DNA of 64,000 bases from Aalborgiella sp043769295 (lineage in GTDB: Bacteria > Pseudomonadota > Gammaproteobacteria > Burkholderiales > Burkholderiaceae_C): positions 1 through 64,000 of the forward strand of contig JAYVJL010000029.1 of assembly GCA_043769295.1 (NCBI GenBank). Reading direction: 5' to 3'. Position numbers and translations under genes: made by a program. The notes beneath the pieces were generated by a model. That model did not search any database, was not told the DNA's origin, and saw nothing but the letters and a program-made list of their open reading frames with translations. Positions 50,291 through 58,750 of the stretch are shown one piece after another; positions within the stretch are counted from its first letter, which is position 1, and every line of letters starts with the position of its first letter.

Positions 50291-51439
50291 CTAGCGACGG
50301 AAAATCAGCAAGCTGAAGGCGCCCAAGGACAACAAAGAATAGACCAAACTGGGCGCTGCCGCTGTGAGCAAAGGGCTCCAGGTCAGCAAGTTTCCAAAAT
50401 AATCAAATATATTGTTGAGCACGAAGAAACTGATGCCGATCAGCACGCCACCAAAAACATAGGCGGTAATGCCACCTGCGCGAAAGTGCAGGTAAGCAAA
50501 CGGCAGTGCCAGCACCAACATCACCAGGCAGCTCAGGGGATAAAACACTTTTTTCCAAAATTGAATTTCATACAGCTGCGTAATTTGTGCATTTGCGTTC
50601 AGATGGCGGATGTATTGAAACAGGTCGATCGTGCCCATGCGGTCAGGTTTGAGCAGCGCGACAGACACCATTTCGGCGTTGATTTCCGTCGGCCACAGTA
50701 AGGTTTCAAACGTTGTATGCTTGATTTTAGGCTGACGTGTGCCCGCATCGGCTGATTTTCCCACCGCTTCGCCGTGAGTCGCGTAGTCGCGTCGTTGCAC
50801 ATCGACCAGATTCCAGCTGGCATCTTTCTGGAAAAAGCCTTGCTTGGCCGTCGTCATGGAGACGATGGCACCCGTTGTGTCAAATTCAAAAAGCCGCACG
50901 CCCACCATTTGCGCATCCGATGACATGGCCGAAATATTCACCGCATACGAACGGTTGCCTTGTTTTTCTTTCAACCAGGCACCCGTTTGACCGATCGAAA
51001 TCTGCCCAAGATAACGTGCCTTGAGCAATTGAGCCGTGCGGTCCGCCAGTGGCGACACGTAATCGCCGATGACAAACGTGAAGGCGACAAAGATCGTGCC
51101 CAGTCCAAGCAGCATTTTCAGTGCCAGGCCGGGGCCCAGCCCGCTGGTGCGCAAAATCGTGAACTCCGAGCTTTGGGCAAACCGGGCCATCACAAACACG
51201 CTGCCAATTAAAACTGTAATCGGCAGCAGCTCATACAAATGGTTGGGCGTCAGCAGAAGGACATACAACAGGGCGTGCTGCACCTGGTAAGTGCCCAGGC
51301 TGGAACCGCCAAAGGACTTGCCGACCTGTGCCAACTCGTCAATAAAGTCGAAAAAGAAAAACAAAGTCAAAAAACCAAGGGCGACAAAGGCCACTGCCTG
51401 AATGATTTCTTTGTAGATGAGCTGGCGTATCGTCTTCAT
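50291..51439 (-). CDS. lptG: LPS export permease LptG
   Basis: Inner-membrane subunit of the LptB2FGC transporter that extracts LPS. The 382-residue protein has membrane helices near the N-terminus (IIQAVAFVALGFLTLFFFFDFIDEL, then LLYVLLLTPNHLYELLPITVLIGSVFVMA) and at the C-terminus. Between them is a periplasmic beta-jellyroll of about 160 residues. Start ATG 51439 overlaps the lptF stop by 4 nt (ATGA). The frame is open 30 codons upstream inside lptF but that part has no family resemblance. Confidence 0.93.
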   Translation of the reverse strand: MKTIRQLIYKEIIQAVAFVALGFLTLFFFFDFIDELAQVGKSFGGSSLGTYQVQHALLYVLLLTPNHLYELLPITVLIGSVFVMARFAQSSEFTILRTSGLGPGLALKMLLGLGTIFVAFTFVIGDYVSPLADRTAQLLKARYLGQISIGQTGAWLKEKQGNRSYAVNISAMSSDAQMVGVRLFEFDTTGAIVSMTTAKQGFFQKDASWNLVDVQRRDYATHGEAVGKSADAGTRQPKIKHTTFETLLWPTEINAEMVSVALLKPDRMGTIDLFQYIRHLNANAQITQLYEIQFWKKVFYPLSCLVMLVLALPFAYLHFRAGGITAYVFGGVLIGISFFVLNNIFDYFGNLLTWSPLLTAAAPSLVYSLLSLGAFSLLIFRR

Positions 51440-52569
51440 GCCGACGCCCTTGTGATCGCAGTACGGTGTTGCCGTCGTGAGCGAAACCAGGCCACAAAAG
51501 ACCAATTGTTGTGCCGTTTGGCCAGCCACAGTACACCCAACAGAAAGGCCCCGCCGTGCAATACCAGCAACAAACCGATGAAGGAGTAATTGCCAGAGGC
51601 AATCCAGCTTTGGCTGAGGTTGATCATGTTGTAGTAGAACGCAAACGCCAGCAAGGCAAAGACAAAGCTGCCGTTACGGCTCGAACGGGCATTGCCGCTG
51701 GAGATGGCAATGCCCAAAATAACAAAGTTGAAAGCCGCAAACGCCAAGCCCAGACGCCAAGCCAGTTCACCCAGGTTGTTGGAGGTCGGTGTGGTCAACA
51801 AATCCAGGCTGGTTTTGCCTTTGGAGGGGCCACCTTCAAACGGGTTAATTTTGGACGACTGGATCAAGTTGCCATATTCTTCAAACTCGCTGATCTTGGT
51901 CTGCCCGCTTTGGATGTCCGTCTCAACGCGCTGGCCTGAATTGAGCAGCAAAAACTGTTTGCCGTCGCGGCTTTCAACACGGCCAGAGTGTGCTGTGGTG
52001 ACCGATTCTTTGCCGCCAGACACCGCAGAGATGAAAATATTGTTGCGCCCCAGCCCTTTGCCTTTGGCGTCCACCGCTTCTTTGTCGATGAAAAACACCC
52101 GGTTGCCGTTGGCAGATTCTTGAAAAGTACCCGGTGCAATGCGGTCTAAATCGCCGCGCTGTTCAAACTGGGTGCGCATGTTTTGTGTTTGCTCGTTCGA
52201 CCACGGCCAGACAAACAGTGCCAGCAGGGCGATCACCAGGCAAACCGGCCAGGCAAAGCTGAAGAGCGGGCTTAACAGTCCAGACAAGCCACGACCGCTC
52301 GCAAACCAGATGACCATTTCACTGTCGCGGTACATGCGCGACAGTGTGGCTACGATGGCGATGAACAGGCATAACGTCAAAATCGTGGGCAGATGCCCTA
52401 AAACGAAGTAGCCCATGATCAGCAGCACGTCGGCGGGGTTCACGCGGCCCCGATTCGCCAGAAACAGCACGCGGATCAGCATCATGGTCATCACCACGGT
52501 GATCAAAACCACCAGGGTTGCACCAAAAGTTCGGCTTAATTCTTTTTTAATCGAAGAATGAAATAACAT
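51436..52569 (-). CDS. lptF: LPS export permease LptF
   Basis: Partner of LptG in LPS extraction. The 377-residue protein begins MLFHSSIKKELSRTFGATLVVLITVVMTMMLIRVLF, a membrane helix typical of LptF, and has the same two-helix-pairs/jellyroll layout. Helices follow near residues 45-75, 90-115 and at the C-terminus. It is translated with lptG through an ATGA overlap. It diverges from pepA with 86 bp between the starts; the gap is too short for two well-separated promoters. Confidence 0.93.
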   Translation of the reverse strand: MLFHSSIKKELSRTFGATLVVLITVVMTMMLIRVLFLANRGRVNPADVLLIMGYFVLGHLPTILTLCLFIAIVATLSRMYRDSEMVIWFASGRGLSGLLSPLFSFAWPVCLVIALLALFVWPWSNEQTQNMRTQFEQRGDLDRIAPGTFQESANGNRVFFIDKEAVDAKGKGLGRNNIFISAVSGGKESVTTAHSGRVESRDGKQFLLLNSGQRVETDIQSGQTKISEFEEYGNLIQSSKINPFEGGPSKGKTSLDLLTTPTSNNLGELAWRLGLAFAAFNFVILGIAISSGNARSSRNGSFVFALLAFAFYYNMINLSQSWIASGNYSFIGLLLVLHGGAFLLGVLWLAKRHNNWSFVAWFRSRRQHRTAITRASA

Positions 52570-52655
52570 TAGCGTTATTGTACGGATATACACACAGACA
52601 GACGGCCACCCCAAAGTGGGTCAAAATACCAGCAACCACCCCTGAACGGACCCCA

Positions 52656-54194
52656 ATGATGGAACTGAAACTGATTTCTCAAGATTTAACACAAACCAGC
52701 AAAACGGCTTGTGACGCCTTGATTGTGCTGATTCCTGAATCTTTCGGTGCAGATAGGGTAAAAAAAGTAGCAAATTTGTCTAGTGTGATCTCCCAAGCGC
52801 TGAAAGAAGGTGATTTTGAGGCAAAAACCGGTAAATTACTGCATATTTACCGCTCAGGTCATGCTCTTGCCACGCGCACCGTGCTGGTGGGCGCAGGTGA
52901 TGGTTCGGTCAAAAGCATCAAAACAGCGGTGACGGCGGCGGTAGCGGCACTCAAACCCAGCCCTGCGAAGAAGCTGGTCATTTGTCTGAGCGAATTGGTG
53001 GCGGTCAGCGCCGAGGGCGTCAAAGCGAGCTTGCTTTGCGCAGCCGATGCCAGCTATGTCTATACCAGTACCAAAACCAAAATCGAGCCCCGCAAGCTGA
53101 CCGAGATCACCGTGGCGGTCGCCAAAGAGGCTTTATCAGCTGCAGAATTAATAGCAGCTCAGGCATATATTACGCCGGCTATTGCCGGAATTGAGTTCGC
53201 AAAAGAGTGGGGCAACCGCCCCGCCAACCATGCCACACCTGACCTTTTGGGTAAAGCGGCCAAGAGCTTGTCTAAGTACAAAAACATCAGCGTGGATGTG
53301 CTGGGACTCAAAGAAGTGGCCAAGCTGGGCATGGGTTCGTTCATGTCGGTGGCGCAAGGCTCAGACCAGCCGCTGCGCTTCATCGTTTTGAAATACAACG
53401 GCGCAGCCAAAACGGTTGCGCCTACCGTACTAGTCGGCAAAGGCATCACCTTTGACACAGGCGGCATTTCGCTCAAACCCGCGCCTGAGATGGACGAAAT
53501 GAAGTTTGACATGTGCGGCGCTGCCAGCGTGTTGGGCACGTTTCGTGCTTTGGCGGGTTTGCAGCCAGCCATCAACGTGGTCGGTTTGATTCCTGCCTGC
53601 GAAAACATGCCCAGCGGTAAAGCCGTGAAACCGGGCGACGTGGTGACCAGCATGAGTGGCCAAACCATTGAAAACCTGAACACCGACGCCGAAGGTCGCC
53701 TCGTGCTGTGCGACGCGCTGACCTACGCAGAGCGCTTCAAACCCGCCGCCGTCATCGACATCGCCACCTTGACGGGTGCTTGCGTCATTGCTTTAGGCGC
53801 GGTTCGCAGCGGTTTGTTCAGTGCGAACGACGATTTGGCCAATGCCCTGCTCAAAGCCGGCGAATCCAGTGGCGACCCCTGCTGGCGCATGCCCTTGGAC
53901 GACGAATATGGCGAAGGCTTGAAGTCCAACTTTGCCGACATGGCCAACGTGGCAGGTCGTGCGGCTGGCTCGGTCACCGCAGCCAAATTTTTGCAGCGCT
54001 TTACCGCGAAATACCCGTGGGCGCATTTGGACATTGCAGGCACAGCCTGGAAGAGCGGGGCGGTAAAAGGCTCTACCGGCCGCCCGGTGACCCTGTTGTT
54101 GAATTATTTGCTTAATTCAGTGCAAACTTCGGCTGTAGCCGGCGTAAATGTTGCCAAGACTGCTACTAAAAAAATAGCAAAAAAGACAGCTTGA
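52656..54194 (+). CDS. pepA: Leucyl aminopeptidase
   Basis: A 512-residue M17 metallopeptidase that trims N-terminal residues and in some bacteria binds DNA. Zinc and catalytic residues are in VGKGITFDTGGISLKPAPEMDEMKFDMCGA and NTDAEGRLVLCDAL (the family signature). Two copies of the 46-bp dispersed repeat lie in the gene: one (53139-53184) between the N- and C-domains, encoding AELIAAQAYITPA, and one (54133-54178) at the C-terminus, encoding VAGVNVAKTATKKIA, beyond the normal enzyme end. ATG 52656 gives MMELKLISQD; 52659 is nearly equivalent. Confidence 0.93.
   Translation: MMELKLISQDLTQTSKTACDALIVLIPESFGADRVKKVANLSSVISQALKEGDFEAKTGKLLHIYRSGHALATRTVLVGAGDGSVKSIKTAVTAAVAALKPSPAKKLVICLSELVAVSAEGVKASLLCAADASYVYTSTKTKIEPRKLTEITVAVAKEALSAAELIAAQAYITPAIAGIEFAKEWGNRPANHATPDLLGKAAKSLSKYKNISVDVLGLKEVAKLGMGSFMSVAQGSDQPLRFIVLKYNGAAKTVAPTVLVGKGITFDTGGISLKPAPEMDEMKFDMCGAASVLGTFRALAGLQPAINVVGLIPACENMPSGKAVKPGDVVTSMSGQTIENLNTDAEGRLVLCDALTYAERFKPAAVIDIATLTGACVIALGAVRSGLFSANDDLANALLKAGESSGDPCWRMPLDDEYGEGLKSNFADMANVAGRAAGSVTAAKFLQRFTAKYPWAHLDIAGTAWKSGAVKGSTGRPVTLLLNYLLNSVQTSAVAGVNVAKTATKKIAKKTA
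53139..53184 (+). repeat. 46-bp dispersed repeat, copy 10 (inside pepA)
   Basis: GCTGCAGAATTAATAGC arm, AGGCATATATT core and ACGCCGGCTATTG end. It is in frame with pepA. Confidence 0.75.
54133..54178 (-). repeat. 46-bp dispersed repeat, copy 11 (pepA 3' end)
   Basis: Plus strand reads CTGTAGCCGGCGT, AAATGTTGCC, then GCTACTAAAAAAATAGC. It encodes part of the C-terminal tail of PepA. Confidence 0.8.
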
Positions 54195-54235
54195 TGTATT
54201 TGTATGCATGTGTTTTTGTGGAATCCAGGCATTGA

Positions 54236-54679
54236 ATGACTGAAATCACCTTTTACGTCAACGCCGCCGACAAGCTGGACTACGCCTGCCGTTTGCTGCG
54301 CGCCACGCAGAAAAAGGCGGCCAAGGTCTTGGTTTGCGGCTCGCCAGACGTGCTCAAACAGCTCAGCAGCCAGCTGTGGGCGCTGGCATCAGCCGAGTTT
54401 TTGCCGCATTGTTTTGCGGATGCGGAACCGACTGTGTTAGCCCTGTCACCGGTGGTGCTGGTTTCTGACCTTTCGGATACGCGCCTGGAGCATGATGTTT
54501 TACTCCATCTTGGTGCGGGTTTGCCAGTCGGTTTTGAGCGTTTTGCGCGTTTGATTGAGGTGGTCAGCCGAGCCGATACGGACGTGCTGCCCGCACGGCA
54601 GCGCTGGACGCATTACAAAAAACGGGGCTACGCCATGACGCGATATGACACCGTGAGCAAGGAAACAAGCGCACATTAA
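54236..54679 (+). CDS. holC: DNA polymerase III chi subunit
   Basis: Chi subunit of the clamp-loader complex, which contacts SSB. The 147-residue protein begins ITFYVNAADKLDYACRLLRATQKKAAKVLVCG, the family start, and has LWALASAEFLPHC and ALSPVVLVSDLSD later. It follows pepA at 41 bp, the normal proteobacterial pairing. It ends with a short basic-acidic tail. I see no terminator in the 157 bp before narK. Confidence 0.87.
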   Translation: MTEITFYVNAADKLDYACRLLRATQKKAAKVLVCGSPDVLKQLSSQLWALASAEFLPHCFADAEPTVLALSPVVLVSDLSDTRLEHDVLLHLGAGLPVGFERFARLIEVVSRADTDVLPARQRWTHYKKRGYAMTRYDTVSKETSAH

Positions 54680-54758
54680 GCTTAATTTGGGTCTAATCAG
54701 GGCATGGCAGAGGCATTTGGGCGCTGTTGTTCTCTGTGATGAGTTACGGTGCATCAAA

Positions 54759-54777
54759 TATGTTGCAACGCAACATA
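54759..54777. promoter_or_regulatory. Inverted repeat upstream of narK-like gene
   Basis: A perfect inverted repeat with 8-bp arms, TATGTTGC-AAC-GCAACATA, lies 60 bp upstream of the NarK-like start. It has operator-like geometry. No known regulator site matches that I can name with confidence. Confidence 0.55.
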
Positions 54778-54836
54778 AATTGGCATGTTAATTGCTGCAT
54801 TGATGCTGTCATTCACCACAGCAAAAGAGATGCACC

Positions 54837-56096
54837 ATGTCGAGATCCCCTTCCAGTTCCAACAGCAGAAGTGTCACTCCATCCAACAGCGGTTTTGGCG
54901 CTTTTTTAAAAAGCGGCCATTCACCCACTTTGTTTGCGGCCTTCTTTTATTTTGCTTTTTCATGCTGCATTTGGGTGCTCAACGGGGCGATGGCACCGTT
55001 TATCTCTGAAACTTTCAACCTTAGTCCTGCGCAAAAAGGCTTGATGCTGTCCGTGCCCATCATCGCGGGTGCCTTGATGCGCTTCCCACTGGGCATTTTG
55101 TCGCAGTACATTGGCCGCAAAAACGCCACGCTGGTTGAGATGGCCTTGATTGCTGTCGCCATGCTTTTTGGCTTCTTCTTTGTCAAAAGCTTCAACGACT
55201 TGCTCGCTATGGGGGTGCTTTTAGGTATCGCCGGGGCTAGTTTTGGTGTGGCCCTGAGCTTGGGTTCAGGTTCTTTCCCGCCTAAACACAAAGGTTTGGC
55301 GATGGGTTTGGTCGGTGCGGGTAACGTCGGCACTGCGGTGTCTGTGCTGATTGCGCCGCCTTTGGCGCAGGCTTTTGGCTGGACCACGGTTTACGGCATC
55401 GCCGCCGTGGCTATTTTGATACCCATGATCGTGATGATCATATTTGCCCAAGAACCCTCCGATATAGACAAGCACGCCTCCTTCAAAGACCACATCGCCT
55501 GTTTGTTTGAGAAAGATGGCTGGGCCTTTAGCCTGATTTACGCCGTGACATTTGGCGGATTCATCGGCTTGGCGACCTTTTTGCCCACCTATTACTACGA
55601 CCAATTCGCGGTGAGCAAGGTGCAAGCGGGCCAGCTCACCATGCTGGCCGCCTTCATGGGGGCTGCCTTGCGGGTCGTGGGTGGCTGGATTTCTGACCGC
55701 GTGGGCGGCGTCAATACGCTCACCTATGTGCTCATCACCATCGCGGCCACGCTGGTGTTGGCAGGTATGTCAGGTGGTTCGCTGGCCATGACCACCTTGC
55801 TGATTATTTTGTGTTTTGCGGCTTTGGGCGCAGGCAATGGCGCTTTGTTTCAGCTGGTGCCGCTTCGCTGGCCTTTGTCCACCGCGGTGGCAGGTTCCAT
55901 GATTGGCGAAATCGGTGCACTCGGTGGTGGTTTGGTGCCCAGCGCCATGGGTTTGTCCAAACAATATACCGGCACGTACATGTGGGGCTTCATCCTTTTC
56001 GCAGCTCTAGCCATCGCCATGCTGGGTATGCTGCGCATGATGCAACTGCGCTGGACGCGGACCTGGGCGGAGAAGGGTGGGAGAGCACGGGGGTGA
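54837..56096 (+). CDS. NarK/NasA-type nitrate/nitrite major facilitator transporter
   Basis: A 419-residue MFS carrier with 12 membrane helices. The NarK signature AGNVGTAVSVLIAPPLAQAFGW (near residue 162) and the second GALGGGLVPSAMGLSKQYTGTY near residue 365, plus RFPLGILSQYIGRKNA, point to nitrate/nitrite transport. The first 25 residues are Ser-rich and unconserved. No nitrate reductase or nir gene is adjacent, so it is an orphan carrier and its exact direction cannot be read. A palindrome upstream may be its operator. Confidence 0.85.
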   Translation: MSRSPSSSNSRSVTPSNSGFGAFLKSGHSPTLFAAFFYFAFSCCIWVLNGAMAPFISETFNLSPAQKGLMLSVPIIAGALMRFPLGILSQYIGRKNATLVEMALIAVAMLFGFFFVKSFNDLLAMGVLLGIAGASFGVALSLGSGSFPPKHKGLAMGLVGAGNVGTAVSVLIAPPLAQAFGWTTVYGIAAVAILIPMIVMIIFAQEPSDIDKHASFKDHIACLFEKDGWAFSLIYAVTFGGFIGLATFLPTYYYDQFAVSKVQAGQLTMLAAFMGAALRVVGGWISDRVGGVNTLTYVLITIAATLVLAGMSGGSLAMTTLLIILCFAALGAGNGALFQLVPLRWPLSTAVAGSMIGEIGALGGGLVPSAMGLSKQYTGTYMWGFILFAALAIAMLGMLRMMQLRWTRTWAEKGGRARG

Positions 56097-56107
56097 TTAA
56101 AGCACAT

Positions 56108-57400
56108 TCAAAGCTGCGAGCGCAGCAATGCCGAAAACCTCTCGCTGATTTTTTCAGTGAGAGGCCGGTCTTGCCACTGTGCATAACTGATGGGTCGCGC
56201 CAGCGCCAAGTCAGCCTCAAATATCACCCGCTGCTGTTTCGCAAAGTCGCCATCCATGATGTTGAGGGTGGCTTCGTCATTCAGGCGGAACGAGCGGTTG
56301 TCAAAATTGGTGGAACCCACTGACACCAGCAGGTCGTCCACAATCATCACCTTGCTGTGGTACATGGTCGGCCGGTATTCGGCGATGACGGCTCCAGCAG
56401 CCAGCAGTGGCCCCCAAGTGGCGCGCGATGCGCTGCGCACCGTCTCGCTGTCAATGTGTTCGCCGGGCACCACAATGCGCAGCTTGACGCCGCGTGCCAT
56501 CGCCTCCACCAGCGCGCGCACCGACAGTTCATCTGGCACAAAATAAGCCGCCGATAAATCGATGGAGCGCGATGCTGCCGTGATGGCCATCAGGTACAGC
56601 AGCTGCATGCCCTCGCTGCCACCGCTGGGGGAGCTGCTGAACATCTGCGCGACCGCATTGCCTGCAGGTGCGAGCACAGGAAAATAGTCGGTGCCGTGCG
56701 GCACGTCACCCGTTACCTTGATCCAGTTGTCCAGAAATACCGCCTGCATCTGCGCCACGACCGGCCCTTCCACCTTGAAATGGGTGTCCCGCCAATGGCC
56801 TGGGTCCTGCGCACGGCCCGTCCACTGCGGCGCAATGCCCACGCCGCCGGTGAAGGCTACGCGCCCATCCACCACCAGCAGCTTGCGGTGCGTGCGGTTG
56901 TTCAGGCGGCCCAGGTTGGACCAGTGCGGTGGGTGAAACTTGCGTATCTGCACACCGGATGCCTTCAATTCATCGACAAAGTTTTCATCCACCTTGGCGC
57001 TGCCCACCCAGTCCAGCAGCACATGCACCTTGACGCCCTGGCGCGCCCGCTCGGCGAGCGCAGCCGCAAATTCGCGCCCGATATCGCCCGACCAGTAGAT
57101 GTAGGTCTCAAACGTGATGGATTTCTGCGCACCGCGGATGGCGGCCAGCATGGGCGGGAATATCTGGTCGCCATTGAGCAGCACTTGGTGCCGGTTGCCA
57201 CCAATGAAAGGCGGCCCCAGCAGCACGCCCAGCTCATGCATGAAGCGAGGGTCTTCCAGCGAATAGAGACGCTCAACTCGCTGCTGGATTTTCTTCTCGC
57301 CCCCCATGAAATTGACGACCAGTAACACACCGGCAAGGGTGATGACTACCGCTGCTGCAGTCAGCAAAAAGGGGTGGCTGTGTTTGAAGAGACCTGGCAT
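56108..57400 (-). CDS. cls: Cardiolipin synthase (phospholipase D superfamily)
   Basis: A 430-residue membrane phosphatidyltransferase. An N-terminal hydrophobic helix (residues 9-30) is followed by two HKD domains: HRKLLVVDGRVAFTGGVGI (near residue 165) and HSKVMIVDDLLVSVGSTNFDNRSF (near 345). It joins phosphatidylglycerol molecules to form cardiolipin. It is convergent with the NarK gene (11-bp gap). The size and single membrane anchor fit the ClsB-like or short Cls groups. Confidence 0.9.
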   Translation of the reverse strand: MPGLFKHSHPFLLTAAAVVITLAGVLLVVNFMGGEKKIQQRVERLYSLEDPRFMHELGVLLGPPFIGGNRHQVLLNGDQIFPPMLAAIRGAQKSITFETYIYWSGDIGREFAAALAERARQGVKVHVLLDWVGSAKVDENFVDELKASGVQIRKFHPPHWSNLGRLNNRTHRKLLVVDGRVAFTGGVGIAPQWTGRAQDPGHWRDTHFKVEGPVVAQMQAVFLDNWIKVTGDVPHGTDYFPVLAPAGNAVAQMFSSSPSGGSEGMQLLYLMAITAASRSIDLSAAYFVPDELSVRALVEAMARGVKLRIVVPGEHIDSETVRSASRATWGPLLAAGAVIAEYRPTMYHSKVMIVDDLLVSVGSTNFDNRSFRLNDEATLNIMDGDFAKQQRVIFEADLALARPISYAQWQDRPLTEKISERFSALLRSQL

Positions 57401-57686
57401 TTTTCTGTTTGCGTGATCGCGTTGCCTTTTAGAATGGGTCTGCGTATATCAAAGTTAGAGTGTGGCATTGCGCCACACGTTTGGCGTTCCGTTCTAGCAT
57501 CACTTTATGTAGGCGTTTTCTGACGCAGGAAATGCATGTTTTGCCACAGGGTGAGTGGTGTCGAGGTATGTCGTGATCCAGCCCTATCTTTCAAACTACC
57601 GTTGGGTCGCGCATCTTGCACTAAAACAGCGTGATATCGCGTAAAATTTACACCTGAACCAGCAGGTCACACAAGGAGTGCGCAAT
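57401..57686. other. 286-bp gap upstream of the DUF433 gene
   Basis: No gene is supported. It contains one hairpin, GTGTGGC-ATTGC-GCCACAC (57460-57478), with 7-bp arms, and otherwise no recognised element. The AAGGAG ribosome binding site of the DUF433 gene is at 57673-57678. The start of a more loosely packed accessory zone. Confidence 0.5.
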
Positions 57687-57905
57687 ATGAATAGGATTAC
57701 CTTAGAGCCTGGAAAGCGTGGCGGCAAACCTTGTATTCGGGGCTTGCGCATCACGGTTTATGACATTTTGGCGATGCTCTCAACGGGCATGCCACAAGCT
57801 GAGATTTTGGAAGATTTTCCTGAGCTAGAAGCGGCCGATATCTTGGCTTCGTTGGCTTTTGCAGCTGACAGAGAGCGCCATTTCTCCGCTTTGATTGCGG
57901 CATGA
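57687..57905 (+). CDS. DUF433 antitoxin-like protein
   Basis: A 72-residue protein with NRITLEPGKRGGKPCIRGLRITVYDILAMLSTGMPQAEILEDFPELEAADILASLAFAA, the DUF433 fold: a winged HTH-like DNA-binding domain. It is followed by a PIN-like gene overlapping by 4 nt (ATGA), the usual antitoxin-toxin arrangement for DUF433/DUF5615 pairs. AAGGAG lies 8 nt before ATG 57687. It likely represses its own operon. Confidence 0.87.
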   Translation: MNRITLEPGKRGGKPCIRGLRITVYDILAMLSTGMPQAEILEDFPELEAADILASLAFAADRERHFSALIAA

Positions 57906-58249
57906 AGCTCCTTCTTGACGAAAATCTGTCTAGGCGCATCGTTCCGTTTTTGCAGCAAAACTATCCCGACAGCTCGCAAGTGGTTTTGCTTGGCTTGCAA
58001 GCGGCTACAGATGCTGAGATTTGGGAATTTGCCAAAACGCAAGGCTATGTCGTGGTCAGCCGCGATGCAGACTTTGCTGACCTCTCATTGCTCAAAGGCG
58101 CACCACCCAAGCTCATTCGCCTGCGCACACCCAATCTAAGCCGTGCTGCTACGTTGAGTCTATTGCTGTTGAATCAAGAACTTGTTGAGCAAGTGCTGAT
58201 TCAAGAAAACGAGGCTTGTGTGGAAATTTTGCACGCTTCGTTTGTATAG
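57902..58249 (+). CDS. DUF5615 PIN-like toxin
   Basis: A 115-residue small PIN-like nuclease. It starts MKLLLDENLSRRIVPFLQ, with acidic D6/E7, and has VVSRDADFADLSLLKGAPPKLIRLRTPNLSR, the DUF5615 signature. It overlaps the DUF433 gene by ATGA and is presumably an RNase toxin neutralised by it. A copy of the 46-bp repeat (58265-58310) lies 15 bp downstream of its stop. Confidence 0.87.
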   Translation: MKLLLDENLSRRIVPFLQQNYPDSSQVVLLGLQAATDAEIWEFAKTQGYVVVSRDADFADLSLLKGAPPKLIRLRTPNLSRAATLSLLLLNQELVEQVLIQENEACVEILHASFV

Positions 58250-58264
58250 ATTTTCAGTTTTTTT

Positions 58265-58310
58265 GCTATAAATAAAATAGCTTATTAGGCAATAAATGCG
58301 CCGGCTAGAG
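58265..58310 (+). repeat. 46-bp dispersed repeat, copy 12 (after DUF5615 gene)
   Basis: Near-consensus copy: GCTATAAATAAAATAGC, then TTATTAGGCAATAAAT, and GCGCCGGCTAGAG. Confidence 0.92.
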
Positions 58311-58410
58311 GTGAAATTAGGGTAAAAAAGGTAAGTCTGTGCTTATTTTTATTTCAATGCGTATTGCAAAATATTAGGTATCATTTTTAAATGCAACTAG
58401 GTGCAACATT

Positions 58411-58656
58411 CTGAGTACATTGAGCCTGCGCATCCCCGATTCCACCCATAACCGCCTGAAAGACTTGGCGCAAAAAGACAAGCTGTCCATCAACCAGTTC
58501 ATCAGCACTGCAGTGGCTGAAAAACTGGCCGCACTGGAAACGCTGAGTTATTTGAGCGAACGCGCTCAAAAAGGCAGCAAAGCCAAGTTTGAAGCTGCAT
58601 TAGCTGGTGTGCCCCATGCAGAACCTTTGCCGCAAGATCGTTGGCCGGCAAATTAA
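58411..58656 (+). CDS. Ribbon-helix-helix antitoxin, CTG or TTG start
   Basis: An 81-residue RHH/HicB-type antitoxin-like protein. LSLRIPDSTHNRLKDLAQKDKLSINQFISTAVAEKLAAL (about residues 4-42) is the RHH domain, and RAQKGSKAKFEAALAGVP a toxin-binding tail. Relatives start MSTxSLRxP, so the true start is probably CTG at 58411, with an AGGTG 7 nt upstream; TTG at 58420 or ATT at 58408 are alternatives, and no ATG is available. No complete toxin gene follows; the fragment at 58887-59030 may be its remnant. Confidence 0.7.
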   Translation: MSTLSLRIPDSTHNRLKDLAQKDKLSINQFISTAVAEKLAALETLSYLSERAQKGSKAKFEAALAGVPHAEPLPQDRWPAN

Positions 58657-58657
58657 T

Positions 58658-58703
58658 GCTATAAATATAATAGCTGCTTAGGTAATAAATACACCGGCTA
58701 GAT
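58658..58703 (+). repeat. 46-bp dispersed repeat, copy 13 (after RHH antitoxin)
   Basis: GCTATAAATATAATAGC, then TGCTTAGGTAATAAAT, and ACACCGGCTAGAT. It begins 2 bp after the antitoxin stop and precedes the restriction-enzyme fragment. Confidence 0.92.
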
Positions 58704-58750
58704 GCAAATTCAACTAATTTTTTAAGCAAAATTCATAGTAAACTAGCTAA

